Shown piece by piece: positions 33,285-42,639 of a stretch of 64,000 bases of DNA. The position numbers and the translations under genes are program-made. The stretch comes from an uncultured Schlesneria sp. GTDB taxonomy: Bacteria; Planctomycetota; Planctomycetia; Planctomycetales; Planctomycetaceae. How positions within the stretch are numbered: the stretch's first letter is position 1; the number at the start of each line of letters is the position of its first letter. Where the stretch lies: the NCBI GenBank assembly GCA_903858935.1, contig CAIOKO010000010.1, positions 1 to 64,000 of the forward strand, given 5' to 3'. The notes below the pieces were generated by a model, which worked only from the letters and a program-made list of their open reading frames with translations, had not been told where the DNA came from and did not search any database.

Positions 33285-36014
33285 TTATTGTGCCTCAGCT
33301 GGCACATCCAACAAGTAAACTTTGCCGTCGTTAGCCATCAATGCAATCTGTTTGCTGCTTGGCGAAAAAGTTCCCGAGTAAAGAATTGCGGGGAGCTTCT
33401 GGCTGAAGAGCGGCTTCTCTTGATTTGGGTCCCAGATCGATACGTTTCCTGCATATCCAATCGAGAGAATTCGGTTGCCGGTCGCCGAGAATTCCACTTT
33501 GTAAATGTCGTCTTTGTGCCCGGACAATGACTTGAGCGGATCGAGGTTGTCAATGTTCCACAGGTAGATCTTGCGATCGAGTCCTGCGGCGGCGATTTGC
33601 TGACCGTTTGGACTGACCGCGACAGAGTAGATTGCATCTGTCGGTCCGTTGTATTGACGGACCTGAGTCCCATCATCCTGCTTGTACGCTCGAACGGTCT
33701 TGTCTCCGCCGGCGGTAATGACGGTCAAGCCATCCGGCGTAAAGGTCAGAGAATAAATAGCGCCGCCCTGTGCCGCGAACGAACGGACATTCTGATTCTT
33801 TTCGTAGTCCCAGATCTTGACCGTTTTGTCGTTTGATGCAGATGCGATCAAAGGCAATGCCGGGTGAAAACCAACTCCATAGACTTGTGACTGGTGGCCC
33901 GCCAACGACGCCGTGGCCTGAGGCGACGCAATGGCCCACGCCCTGACCGAACCATCGGCGGCAGCACTGATCGCCAGCTTGCTATCTGGTGCAAAGCTCA
34001 GGCAGGTAATCGAGGCAGGATGCCCGTCAGTCACTTGAGCCGGCTCTTGAGAAGGAGGGGCGGGCGGTATCGGATTCGGTGGTGTTGGATCAAATGCTCG
34101 AATCAAATGATCGCTCCCCGCGACGATCAATTTCTTTTGATCCGCAGAATAGGCGATATGGACGATCTCGGTCGTCGTTTGAATGTCGAACTGAGGCTTC
34201 GACGGATCATTAATATTCCAGATCTTCAATTTCTTATCGCTGCCACCACTGGCCAGTTGCTGCTGATTGGGATTGACTGCGATTGATCGGACAGGACCAA
34301 CATGACCTTTAAAGTCTCGAATCAGATTGCCGCTTCCGACATCCCAATACTTCACGATTCCGTCGTCACCGACAGTAAAATGATGAGCGGCGTTCGGATG
34401 GACGGCGAGTCCATTCACTCGTTTTTCATCCGCAATATGCAGATGCTGAATCGCGTGCATGTCCCAGTATACGACCTTGTCTGCTCCCGCATACACGAAA
34501 TTCTGATTGTCGTTCGACCAGCCGATTCCGTGGATCGGACCACCACCCGCTGCAACGACGTGTTGCGTCTGACGCCCGAGTGGCAAGTTCCAGCCTCGCA
34601 CAGTCCCGTCAGCACTCGATGAAAGGAGTTTCAAATTGTCGCGGCAGTATTCCAGCGAAGTAATTTTTTCCGTATGACCCGAATACGTTGCGAACGCAGC
34701 GCCATCGCCAAGATTCCAGACACGAATCGTCTTATCGTCGCCACCTGCGGCAATTCGTTGATTATCCCATGAGATCGCCACGGCTCGGACGACATCAACG
34801 GCATCAATTTCTCGAATTTGAGCCCCATCGGCAGGATTCCAGACTCGAACTTTTTTATCTGCCCCTCCCGAGACCAGATGCTGTTGCGATGTTGCATAGG
34901 CCAGGGCAAACGTTCCACCCTCGTGTCCAGCGAGAGTTCGAACTTCCGTTCCTTCATTTGCTTTCCAGATCTTGATTGCACCGCTGGCGTCGGCGACAGC
35001 AACTTCTTGATTGTTCGGATGGATCGCGACGGCCGTGATCGCAGCCGCCTGTTCAGGGTAGGCTTTGATCAGCATCCCGTTATTCACGTCGAACAGCCGC
35101 GCAATCTTGTCTTCGCACCCGGTAACGATGCGGCCACCGTCAAACTGGAATGAAAGTGATGTCACCGCGCCGTTGTGTCCTTCGAGATTTCTTAATGGCT
35201 TCTGGTCGCCGTTATTCCACAGCCGACAGGTCTTATCTGCCGACCCCGTGGCAACCATTGAGTTATTTGGATTCACTCGCAATGTCAGGATGGGTTGTTC
35301 ATGACCTGCAGCCGTCCTGGTCGCTTGACCCAGGTTCGGCCAGCGTTTGACCAGCCCGTCTGCACCTGAAGTCATGATCCAGCTGTTGTTGGGCGCGTAG
35401 GCCAGACCCGTTATTTCCGAAGTGTGTGCACCGAATACTCCTTGCGGAGTCCCGTCAACCGGGTTGAACAATCGAACAAACCCGGCGGTGTCAACAATAC
35501 CAACCTGGACTTTGTCGGGTCGAAATGCAACTCGAGAAACAGGGTATGGCAATGGACCGATTTCCTTCACCAATTGACGGTCAGCAGCGTTCCAGATGCG
35601 CAGCATCTTGTCGCCACCACCCGTCAGCCATTGTGTTCCATCGGAATTTAAGGCAACTGATGCAGAACCCTGATGAGGCTGCATCGTTGCAGTCGGCTTC
35701 GAGATGGGGACATCCCAAAGCTTTATCGTATTGTCGAGAGAACCACTGGCGAGGCGATTTCCGTCTTTTGTGATCGCCACGCAAAGCACTAACCCCGTGT
35801 GTCCGTTCAGCGTTCTAAGCGTCGTTCCGGAATTCAAATCCCAAATCCGCAAGGTCTTGTCAAAGCTCGCTGTGACCAGTTTTGTACCGTCCGGCGTATA
35901 GACTGCCGCGTAGGCAGGATCGGTGTGCCCGATCAACACTTTTGGCTCAACAGCACCAAGTCGGGACGTCATCGCGGCTAACAAGGCCAACAACAAAGCA
36001 GTGCGATCGAGCAT
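33285..36014 (-). CDS. Exported multi-WD40-repeat protein
   Basis: A 909-residue protein with a signal peptide (LDRTALLLALLAAMTSRLGA) and a body made almost entirely of WD40 repeats. About 18-20 copies of the GHxxxVxxxxFxPDGxxLxSxGxDKTxRxWD pattern are visible, enough for two or three propellers. A Pro-rich linker (PTPPNPIPPAPPSQEP) near residue 640 separates blocks. It probably scaffolds protein contacts in the periplasm. The ATG at 36014 was chosen because the hydrophobic leader directly follows and GGGA precedes it. No kinase domain, unlike many WD40 proteins of planctomycetes. Confidence 0.88.
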   Translation of the reverse strand: MLDRTALLLALLAAMTSRLGAVEPKVLIGHTDPAYAAVYTPDGTKLVTASFDKTLRIWDLNSGTTLRTLNGHTGLVLCVAITKDGNRLASGSLDNTIKLWDVPISKPTATMQPHQGSASVALNSDGTQWLTGGGDKMLRIWNAADRQLVKEIGPLPYPVSRVAFRPDKVQVGIVDTAGFVRLFNPVDGTPQGVFGAHTSEITGLAYAPNNSWIMTSGADGLVKRWPNLGQATRTAAGHEQPILTLRVNPNNSMVATGSADKTCRLWNNGDQKPLRNLEGHNGAVTSLSFQFDGGRIVTGCEDKIARLFDVNNGMLIKAYPEQAAAITAVAIHPNNQEVAVADASGAIKIWKANEGTEVRTLAGHEGGTFALAYATSQQHLVSGGADKKVRVWNPADGAQIREIDAVDVVRAVAISWDNQRIAAGGDDKTIRVWNLGDGAAFATYSGHTEKITSLEYCRDNLKLLSSSADGTVRGWNLPLGRQTQHVVAAGGGPIHGIGWSNDNQNFVYAGADKVVYWDMHAIQHLHIADEKRVNGLAVHPNAAHHFTVGDDGIVKYWDVGSGNLIRDFKGHVGPVRSIAVNPNQQQLASGGSDKKLKIWNINDPSKPQFDIQTTTEIVHIAYSADQKKLIVAGSDHLIRAFDPTPPNPIPPAPPSQEPAQVTDGHPASITCLSFAPDSKLAISAAADGSVRAWAIASPQATASLAGHQSQVYGVGFHPALPLIASASNDKTVKIWDYEKNQNVRSFAAQGGAIYSLTFTPDGLTVITAGGDKTVRAYKQDDGTQVRQYNGPTDAIYSVAVSPNGQQIAAAGLDRKIYLWNIDNLDPLKSLSGHKDDIYKVEFSATGNRILSIGYAGNVSIWDPNQEKPLFSQKLPAILYSGTFSPSSKQIALMANDGKVYLLDVPAEAQ

Positions 36015-36076
36015 ATTCGTATCCCGTAAAGACATCAAAATCGCAAATCATTTTACTCATCTGAACGAAACGAAAA

Positions 36077-37072
36077 CTAAACGGACTTTCCTGCCAGTTG
36101 TATCAGCAATCGTTCCAATTGCATTCGTTCGGGAAGCGGGTTGGCCCCTTTCATTCCGGCATCGACATTTACCAGTCGTTGCAGAATCTGTTCGGCCCTG
36201 GCTCGCCCCAAACGGCGAAGATACGATTGTCCCGCATTCACTGCCGCCGGAAAAACGCCCGCTTGACGTAGTGCCTGATCAAGTGAATTCGAACCGCGGG
36301 ATAGATCTGTTGCGACAGCAAACTTCTTGAAAACATACGAAATACCGCCGAGTAACTTCATCGGTGGTTCGCCAGCCGTGAGCAATTGATCGAGCGCTGT
36401 CAAAGCAAAATCCAGATCGTCGTCGCGCGCGGCGTCGGTCATGGCCCAGGTCGTCTCCGTCCGCCAACCACCGACGAGTGATTTCACATCGTCGAGTTCG
36501 ATCTTTCCCTTGGCACCGACGTACGAGCCAAGTTTCGCCAGCTCCGTGTTCAACATGCCAAGTTCCTCACCGACCAGTTCGATCAACAAGGAAGCGGCAT
36601 CACGAGCCAGGGTTTGCCCGTAAGAATCTTTCGCCGTTTCCTGCAGCCACTTCAGTAACTGCGGACCTTTCAGTTCCGAGCAATCGATCTCAAGCCCCTT
36701 CGCAGCGATTTGTTTGTACAACCGAGTTGTCTTGGGCCAGGAGTTCACGTCGAGCACCAGCACCGATTTTTTCGCCGGCTTATCAACCAGTTTTTCCAGC
36801 CCCGCCCGATTTTTTGTCACGAATTCATCAGCATCGTCGACAACAATTAATCGCCGATCTCCCCACATCGAAACCGTATGCAGTTCGTCCGAAACCGACG
36901 ACAATTGTGCGTCGCGTCCGGTAAATCGAGTAAAACAGGTATCGTCGTCATCAATGATCTGCTGACGAAGAACGTTGAGCGCCCCCTGCTTCAAATGCCT
37001 CTGGCCACCAGACAAGACAACAACGCCGGCGATTGAGTCCGGTATTTTCTTAAGAAACTCAACAGCGTGCAT
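36077..37072 (-). CDS. holA: DNA polymerase III subunit delta
   Basis: Clamp-loader subunit that opens the beta sliding clamp. The 331-residue protein matches the HolA layout: an N-terminal AAA-like domain (VVVLSGGQRHLKQGALNVL; DRRLIVVDDADEFV near 90; LVLDVNSWPKTTRLYK near 125), domain II around LLIELVGEELGMLNTELAKLGSYVG, and the C-terminal collar domain (LGGISYVFKKF ... ERLLIQLAGK). It lacks a functional P-loop, as is normal for delta. It stands alone on the minus strand, divergent from a small plus-strand gene. Confidence 0.9.
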   Translation of the reverse strand: MHAVEFLKKIPDSIAGVVVLSGGQRHLKQGALNVLRQQIIDDDDTCFTRFTGRDAQLSSVSDELHTVSMWGDRRLIVVDDADEFVTKNRAGLEKLVDKPAKKSVLVLDVNSWPKTTRLYKQIAAKGLEIDCSELKGPQLLKWLQETAKDSYGQTLARDAASLLIELVGEELGMLNTELAKLGSYVGAKGKIELDDVKSLVGGWRTETTWAMTDAARDDDLDFALTALDQLLTAGEPPMKLLGGISYVFKKFAVATDLSRGSNSLDQALRQAGVFPAAVNAGQSYLRRLGRARAEQILQRLVNVDAGMKGANPLPERMQLERLLIQLAGKSV

Positions 37073-37233
37073 AAAAGTGTCTGTCTCTTGTGTTGGTGTT
37101 GAATTCAGAGTCTGTGATTGTTTCGACTCATGACCGTTGCTGGTTCATGGTACAATTCACTCGGCGCAATGTCACCGACGTCAGTCGATTCTTGTCAGCA
37201 GAAACCCAATGTGGACAAATCGGAGAGAAAATC

Positions 37234-37470
37234 ATGAAACACGGTGGACTGACAGATGGAGCGGGTCAATTGAAAATGGCTGCCGACAAGCTGGAGGAAG
37301 CCTGGGAAGCGGCGCGGACCGATTGGAACGACGTCGTCAGCCGGACGATGGAAGAAGAACAACTTCAGCCACTGTTACAACAACTGCGAGCAACCCTGGA
37401 CGCGGTATCACGAACTAGCCACGTTCTGACCACAGCCGTCCGCGAATGCGAAGACGAACGGCGAATGTAA
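37234..37470 (+). CDS. Small helical protein, unknown
   Basis: A 78-residue, acidic, all-helical protein (GLTDGAGQLKMAADKLEEAW ... WNDVVSRTMEEEQLQPLLQQLRATLDAVSRTSHVLTTAVRECEDERRM). The heptad spacing of Leu/Val suggests a coiled-coil or helical hairpin. GGAGA lies upstream of the ATG at 37234; the frame is open further upstream to 37090 but that part lacks such a site. It has no membrane segment or signal peptide. No function is recognised. Confidence 0.62.
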   Translation: MKHGGLTDGAGQLKMAADKLEEAWEAARTDWNDVVSRTMEEEQLQPLLQQLRATLDAVSRTSHVLTTAVRECEDERRM

Positions 37471-38050
37471 TGTCGTCTCGGCAATTTTCGTGGTCCAGCC
37501 CATCGCAATCCTATGCGAACTGGGTGGTGTAGACCCCCAGATTGTGCGACTTTCTAAAATACTCTACTGATAATTATTCTCTGCCGCTTCGACCCTCTCA
37601 CAAATCATTACAAAAGCAGTTGATCAACTCGACCAACGTTGCCGACTTCACTCTTTGTAACCCGCTCTTTGGAAAGGCGTGGTTCCATCCCGAGCCGTCA
37701 TGTCTGCAATTCTCTTCACTTCGTTGCCTTCTGTACAAAAAATTCTTCAGTTTTGCTGTATTCATGCTTCCAGGAAATTTGACGTCAAAGTTGGCTCGAT
37801 GTGTGGAAGTCGGTCGATCCAGATGACCGAAATCTGAAAGCAGAGCAGCAGCGGATCAACGCACGTTTTCTTCGCGACTTGCTTCCGAATTTGTTGAATG
37901 GTCTGTGGCGTTAATGGTTGTCACGGTCAATCAGAGGTTGTGGCATCATTGTCAACTGGCTTGAACCTCTGAGACACTTTCTTCATTCTATGAAGCCCGT
38001 CGGATTTTGAAGTCCGATTTGTTTCTGGTTGCAGGAAGGCTGTTGGCAAT
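37471..38050. other. Intergenic region with a possible coding remnant
   Basis: About 580 bases between the small helical-protein gene and the DUF1015 gene. Apart from the 37783-37914 fragment listed separately, I see no gene, terminator or repeat. An open frame at 37542-37826 has no protein-like features. Confidence 0.45.
37783..37914 (+). pseudogene. Possible 3' remnant of a gene
   Basis: A 43-codon open stretch after a TGA at 37780 reads like the amphipathic end of a real protein (WLDVWKSVDPDDRN, then RINARFLRDLLPNLLNGLWR, then TAA). No good start codon or ribosome-binding site precedes it, and upstream frames look non-coding. It may be the remaining tail of a decayed gene. The family is not recognised. 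Confidence 0.3.
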
Positions 38051-39358
38051 ATGGTTGATGTCAGTCCGTTTCGTGGTTGGCGGTACGATGTGTCTCAAGT
38101 TGGTGATCTTTCGGATGTGATTACCCCTCCCTATGACGTCATCGACAGTAAGTTTCAGGATCAGCTCTACAAAAAGCATCCCTGCAATTTCATCCGACTG
38201 GAACTGAATCGAAGTGAACCAGCCGACCCTGATGCGAACGCTAAATACGATCGCGCCGCGGGATTCCTCAAGCATTGGATGCTGGATGGCGTTCTGCTTC
38301 AGGAACCGGAAGACGCAATCTATGTCTACTCACAAGAATTCAAGTGGGAAGGCAAGACGTTTGTCCGTAGCGGTTTTCTTGCTCGAATACGGCTTGAGGA
38401 GTTCGGCACTGGAAATATCTTTCCGCACGAACAGACATTATCCGGACCTAAACTCGATCGGCTGATGTTGATTCGTGCGACCAACGCCAATCTTTCTCCG
38501 ATCTTCGGACTTTATCCCGATGAAACCGCATCGGTCCAGAATTCACTCGACAATGTCTGCATCACGCTGACTCCGTCTCAAGCGACCGATCATCTTGGTG
38601 TGATTCATCGATTGTGGGTCGTCAAAGATCACAACGTCATCGGAAAGGTGAAGGCTGGGTTGCGAGACAAACCAGTGTTTATCGCCGATGGCCATCACCG
38701 TTATGAAACGGCACTCAATTACCGGCGCGAATTGCAGGCGGCTGGGAAGTTGGGCGACGATTTGTCAGCGGCAAACTTTGTGTTGATGCATTTTGTTGGC
38801 ATGCAAGATCCGGGCTTGCAGATTTTGCCGACTCATCGCCTGGTGTCGGGGCTTCCAGCCGATCTCTCTGCCGAGCAAGTGACAAAAACGCTCCAGCCAT
38901 TCTGTGAAATCGAAGTGATCGGTAAAGGTGACAAAGCCGCTGAAGAAACATGGGGCTTGATAGAAGCCGATGGAGGTCAGAACGTTTTTGGATTTGGCAC
39001 GGCTTCAGACGGAACATGGCTCTTCATTCGTGTCACCGATGAAAGCCCGATGGCCAAGCTGGCCGCAGAGCACAGCGAAGAATGGCAATCGCTGGGCGTC
39101 AGCCTGCTTCACAAATTGCTTCTGGAAGAGTTGATCTTCAAACAGATTGGCGGTGAACCCAAATTCCAATACGTGCATCGACTTGATGAAACGACGACAG
39201 CACTGAATGCAAAATCACATCAGCTTGGGTGTCTGGTCGCTCCGGCGACGATCGAACATGTCCGCGATATCGCAGAAAATCGGGAAACGATGCCCCCGAA
39301 GAGTACCTACTTCTACCCAAAACTGTTGTCGGGTTTGGTGGTCCACGCCTTAAGCTAA
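38051..39358 (+). CDS. DUF1015 family protein
   Basis: A 435-residue cytoplasmic protein of the DUF1015 family. Family hallmarks are the N-terminal PFRGWRYD, ITPPYDVI, HPCNFIRLELN, NIFPHEQTLSGPKLDRL, LIRATNANLSPIFGLY, and the IADGHHRYETALNYR block near residue 213-227. The biochemical role is not established to my knowledge; in some genomes it neighbours serine-biosynthesis genes, which is not the case here. AGGAAGG lies upstream of the ATG. The next gene starts 34 bases after its stop, so cotranscription is possible. Confidence 0.9.
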   Translation: MVDVSPFRGWRYDVSQVGDLSDVITPPYDVIDSKFQDQLYKKHPCNFIRLELNRSEPADPDANAKYDRAAGFLKHWMLDGVLLQEPEDAIYVYSQEFKWEGKTFVRSGFLARIRLEEFGTGNIFPHEQTLSGPKLDRLMLIRATNANLSPIFGLYPDETASVQNSLDNVCITLTPSQATDHLGVIHRLWVVKDHNVIGKVKAGLRDKPVFIADGHHRYETALNYRRELQAAGKLGDDLSAANFVLMHFVGMQDPGLQILPTHRLVSGLPADLSAEQVTKTLQPFCEIEVIGKGDKAAEETWGLIEADGGQNVFGFGTASDGTWLFIRVTDESPMAKLAAEHSEEWQSLGVSLLHKLLLEELIFKQIGGEPKFQYVHRLDETTTALNAKSHQLGCLVAPATIEHVRDIAENRETMPPKSTYFYPKLLSGLVVHALS

Positions 39359-39392
39359 TCCAAACATCGAATTTCATTTGAAGGACGAGCGA

Positions 39393-41387
39393 ATGTTACT
39401 GAAGTTACCCCGACTCTTGTCATTTGTTGTTTTGAGCATTTTGGCAACGAATGGATTCGCAGTTGCTGATGGTCCGACAGATAACACAGCCGACGGAGTC
39501 CGCCGCGTTCCCAAACTCGGCGTTGAGGTTTCTGAGGCTGATCGTCAGGAATTGTCCGAAGGCTTGCAGTCACTGCAAGCCAAAATCGAAAAACTTGGCC
39601 ACTCGAATATCGCGATTGCCAAAGAACTACTTCCCGATGTATTGATTTTTCATCGTGCCGTCGACCAGGCGCTGCGATATCAAGAATTCTTCGATCCGAA
39701 AGAGATCGTTGTTGGGAAATCGTTGCTAAAACAAGGACACCAGCGAGCCGATCAATTGCTGGCGGGTGAAGCGCCATGGACAAAACAGACGGGGGTCGTT
39801 GTGCGGGGTTATGTTTCAAAAATTGACCGGACAGTTCAGCCGTACGGGCTGGTCATTCCCGCGTCATATTCATTCGACGGAACTGAAAAACACCGACTCG
39901 ATTTCTGGTTCCACGGACGAGGTGAGATGCTCAGCGAAGTCAATTTCTTGAACGATCGATCGAAGAACGTGGGGCAAATCTCACCCCCGAACGCGATCGT
40001 GCTGCACCCCTATGGACGCTATTGCAATGCGAATAAACTGGCTGGTGAAGTTGATTCATTTGAGGCACTTCACGCGGTGAAGAAGCAGTATCGCGTTGAT
40101 CCCGACCGAGTGGCTGTGCGAGGGTTTTCGATGGGTGGTGCTGCGTGCTGGCAGTTTGCCGTGCATTATCCCGATCAGTGGTTTGCAGCAAACCCCGGCG
40201 CCGGCTTTTCGGAAACACCAGATTTTCTGAAAGTCTTTCAAAAGGAAACACTGACGCCGACGTGGTACGAACAGGCACTGTGGCAGATTTATGATTGTCC
40301 TGGCTATGCCGCGAATCTGGCTCATCTGCCGACGATCGCCTACAGCGGAGATATGGATACTCAGAAGCAGGCTGCGGACATGATGGCAAAGGCCTTCGAA
40401 CGCGAAGGGATGCAACTATTGCACATCATCGGCCCGATGACGGCTCACAGCATTCACCCAGAATCGGCAAAAATCATCGAAGCCAAACTTACCGAATGGG
40501 CCGTCAAGGGGATTGACCATTCCCCGACACAATTACAACTGGTCACATTCACACTGAAGTATAATCGGATGCACTGGCTGACGATCGACGGATTGAATGA
40601 GCATTGGAAAGAGGCTCGGGTTGTTATTAAGCCGGTGGAAAATGAATTGCATGTCACAACAAAAAACGTTGGTGCGTTGACCGTTCAACCTCCGGCTGGT
40701 CAGCCACACAAGGTTCGCATCGACGCAGGATTGCCGATTGATGTTCCGGCCGATGGTTCGTTCGTTCATGATGGCAAGACATGGAAAGCGGGCAAGCCGC
40801 AGGGGCTTCGCAAGAAGCCTGGTTTGCAAGGTCCGATTGATGATGCCTTCATGGATTCATTTATTTTTGTCAAGCCGAACAAATCTTGCCGCAGTGCCGC
40901 CGTCGATAAATGGGTCAATGCCGAATTCGACCATGCGGTCACCCACTGGCGTCGTCAAATGCGGGGCGATGCGGTGATCAAACGCGATAGCGAAATCACT
41001 GCTGAAGACGTTGCGAATTCGAATCTGGTCCTCTGGGGTGATTCCCAGGCGAATGAAGTGTTGGCGAGGATTGCCGAAAAACTTCCCGTGAAATGGACGG
41101 CGAACGAGGTCGCGGTTGGCGACGCCAGATTCGATGCGGCAGATCACGCATTGATTGCGATCTACCCAAACCCATTAAATCCAGAGAAGTACGTCGTGTT
41201 GAACAGCGGGTTCACATATCGCGAATACGATTACTTGAACAATGCACGTCAAGTCCCCAAGCTTCCTGACTGGGCGATCGTGGATGTCCGAGTTCCGCCA
41301 AACAGCCGTTATCCCGGCAAAATCGTCGATGCCGATTTCTTCAGCGAACGATGGGATTTTAAGCGTACGGCGATCCCGAAACCCTGA
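39393..41387 (+). CDS. Exported prolyl-oligopeptidase/esterase-type hydrolase
   Basis: A 664-residue precursor with a signal peptide (LLSFVVLSILATNGFAVADG) and an alpha/beta hydrolase core. A glycine-rich strand LDFWFHGRGE near residue 173-182, the nucleophile elbow VRGFSMGGAACW near 235-245, an Asp in YSGDMDTQ near 315, and a His in GPMTAHSIHPE near 345 make a plausible catalytic triad. After about residue 375 comes a beta-rich domain resembling planctomycete C-terminal modules (HWLTIDGLNEHW, LWGDSQANEVLARIA). The substrate is unknown; peptides or carbohydrate esters are possible. The ATG at 39393 has AAGGA upstream. Confidence 0.83.
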   Translation: MLLKLPRLLSFVVLSILATNGFAVADGPTDNTADGVRRVPKLGVEVSEADRQELSEGLQSLQAKIEKLGHSNIAIAKELLPDVLIFHRAVDQALRYQEFFDPKEIVVGKSLLKQGHQRADQLLAGEAPWTKQTGVVVRGYVSKIDRTVQPYGLVIPASYSFDGTEKHRLDFWFHGRGEMLSEVNFLNDRSKNVGQISPPNAIVLHPYGRYCNANKLAGEVDSFEALHAVKKQYRVDPDRVAVRGFSMGGAACWQFAVHYPDQWFAANPGAGFSETPDFLKVFQKETLTPTWYEQALWQIYDCPGYAANLAHLPTIAYSGDMDTQKQAADMMAKAFEREGMQLLHIIGPMTAHSIHPESAKIIEAKLTEWAVKGIDHSPTQLQLVTFTLKYNRMHWLTIDGLNEHWKEARVVIKPVENELHVTTKNVGALTVQPPAGQPHKVRIDAGLPIDVPADGSFVHDGKTWKAGKPQGLRKKPGLQGPIDDAFMDSFIFVKPNKSCRSAAVDKWVNAEFDHAVTHWRRQMRGDAVIKRDSEITAEDVANSNLVLWGDSQANEVLARIAEKLPVKWTANEVAVGDARFDAADHALIAIYPNPLNPEKYVVLNSGFTYREYDYLNNARQVPKLPDWAIVDVRVPPNSRYPGKIVDADFFSERWDFKRTAIPKP

Positions 41388-41417
41388 TTTTTTTGGAATC
41401 GCGTCATCGGATCAGAA

Positions 41418-41786
41418 ATGAAACGAATTCCTACAAAATTACAACCTTGGTTCGAGGCTCGAAAGCGATTCAAACTCAGCCATACCGAAATTCAAATGGC
41501 ACGCGAGCTTGGAATGAATCCGAAAGGATTTGGCAAACTGGACAACCATCGGCAGGAGCGTTGGAAACTCCCATTGGCTCAATTCATTGCCGAGTGTTAT
41601 GAAAAGAGATTTGGCAGACCTCGGCCTGAAGACGTTCGGACTCTTGAGCAAATAATTTTGGCCGAAGAAAAACGCAAGAAGCAAAAACAACTTTCCAAAA
41701 CTGATAAGTCAAAACTTGCGGCAACTGAGGATGCCACAGCGATCTCAACAGACAAAAATAGCGTCAATGATGATGTCCCGTTTTAA
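41418..41786 (+). CDS. Small conserved protein with SSB-like C-terminal tip
   Basis: A 122-residue basic protein of a small conserved hypothetical family (opening MKRIPTKLQPWFEARKRFKL, then MARELGMNPKGFGKLDNH). The first 80 residues look helical and compact, followed by a Lys-rich coil (EEKRKKQKQLSK) and a disordered acidic tail. The last six residues are NDDVPF, closely matching the DDDIPF tip by which single-stranded-DNA-binding protein recruits repair and replication enzymes. I recognise the family but know no function for it. A bidirectional terminator follows. Confidence 0.78.
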   Translation: MKRIPTKLQPWFEARKRFKLSHTEIQMARELGMNPKGFGKLDNHRQERWKLPLAQFIAECYEKRFGRPRPEDVRTLEQIILAEEKRKKQKQLSKTDKSKLAATEDATAISTDKNSVNDDVPF

Positions 41787-41815
41787 ACACACGATGTATA
41801 AGCACCTGGCGGATG

Positions 41816-41862
41816 AAGACGAATCAAAAACGGCCGCAAGGCCATTTTTGATTCGTCTTTTA
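41816..41862. terminator. Bidirectional rho-independent terminator
   Basis: A near-perfect inverted repeat: AAGACGAATCAAAAA-C-GGCC, loop GCAA, GGCC-A-TTTTTGATTCGTCTT. It has A-runs and T-runs on both sides and lies between the converging small gene (plus) and pxpA (minus). Confidence 0.9.
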
Positions 41863-42627
41863 TCACTTTTGTAACGCTTGAACCGTTACGCCAGCACCGT
41901 CGAGTGCCAATCGAATTTGTTTCGCGAATTCCAGTGCTTTAGGGCCGTCGCCGTGAATGCAGATGGTTTCTGTTTTGACCGTCACATCAGTGCCTTGACG
42001 TGATCGAACCGTCCCTGTCTGAAGCATGCCAATTACCTGGCGAACCGCAAGTTCGTGATCAACGATGACTGAATCTGCCTGATCGCGCGGGGTGAGAGTT
42101 CCATCGTCCTCGTAAGTTCGGTCAGCAAACACTTCACTCGCTGTTTGAAGTCCGAACGCTTTTCCTGCCTCAATTAGCTGGCTTCCAGATTGACCAACAA
42201 GAATAAGGTCTGGGTTAACTCGACTGATCGCTTCGGCAATTGCTTTGGCCAAAACGAAATCCTTAGCCGCCATATTGTAGAGAGCGCCGTGTGGTTTCAC
42301 GTGCCGCATGGTGCCCCCTTCTGATTTGACGAATGCTGTTAAGGCTCCGATCTGATAGACTACAATATCTTTTGCTTCCTGTGGCGTAATCTTCATCAGC
42401 CGGCGACCGAAGCCAACCAGATCAGGTAGTCCCGGGTGCGCACCGATTGCAACCCCTTTTTCCAATGCCAGCCTGACGGTGGCTCTCATTGTGGCGGGAT
42501 CGCCAGCATGAAATCCACATGCGATGTTCGCACTTGTGACTTCATCAAGAATATCAGCATCGTAGCCGAGTTTGTAGACGCCGAAACTTTCGCCGACGTC
42601 ACAATTCAAGTCAGTCGTAAGAGACAT
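41863..42627 (-). CDS. pxpA: 5-oxoprolinase subunit A (LamB/YcsF family)
   Basis: One of three subunits of the ATP-dependent prokaryotic 5-oxoprolinase that opens pyroglutamate to glutamate. The 254-residue protein has the family start ([19 protein letters not shown]), the [13 protein letters not shown] block, [18 protein letters not shown] and the [15 protein letters not shown] segment. It is the last gene of the operon, starting 12 bases after the pxpC stop. Confidence 0.95.
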   Translation of the reverse strand: MSLTTDLNCDVGESFGVYKLGYDADILDEVTSANIACGFHAGDPATMRATVRLALEKGVAIGAHPGLPDLVGFGRRLMKITPQEAKDIVVYQIGALTAFVKSEGGTMRHVKPHGALYNMAAKDFVLAKAIAEAISRVNPDLILVGQSGSQLIEAGKAFGLQTASEVFADRTYEDDGTLTPRDQADSVIVDHELAVRQVIGMLQTGTVRSRQGTDVTVKTETICIHGDGPKALEFAKQIRLALDGAGVTVQALQK

Positions 42628-42639
42628 GGGTTACTGCTT

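Noticed and set aside
37542-37826. 94-codon open frame
   Set aside because: Mixed composition, no start signal, and not in the frame of the protein-like remnant nearby.
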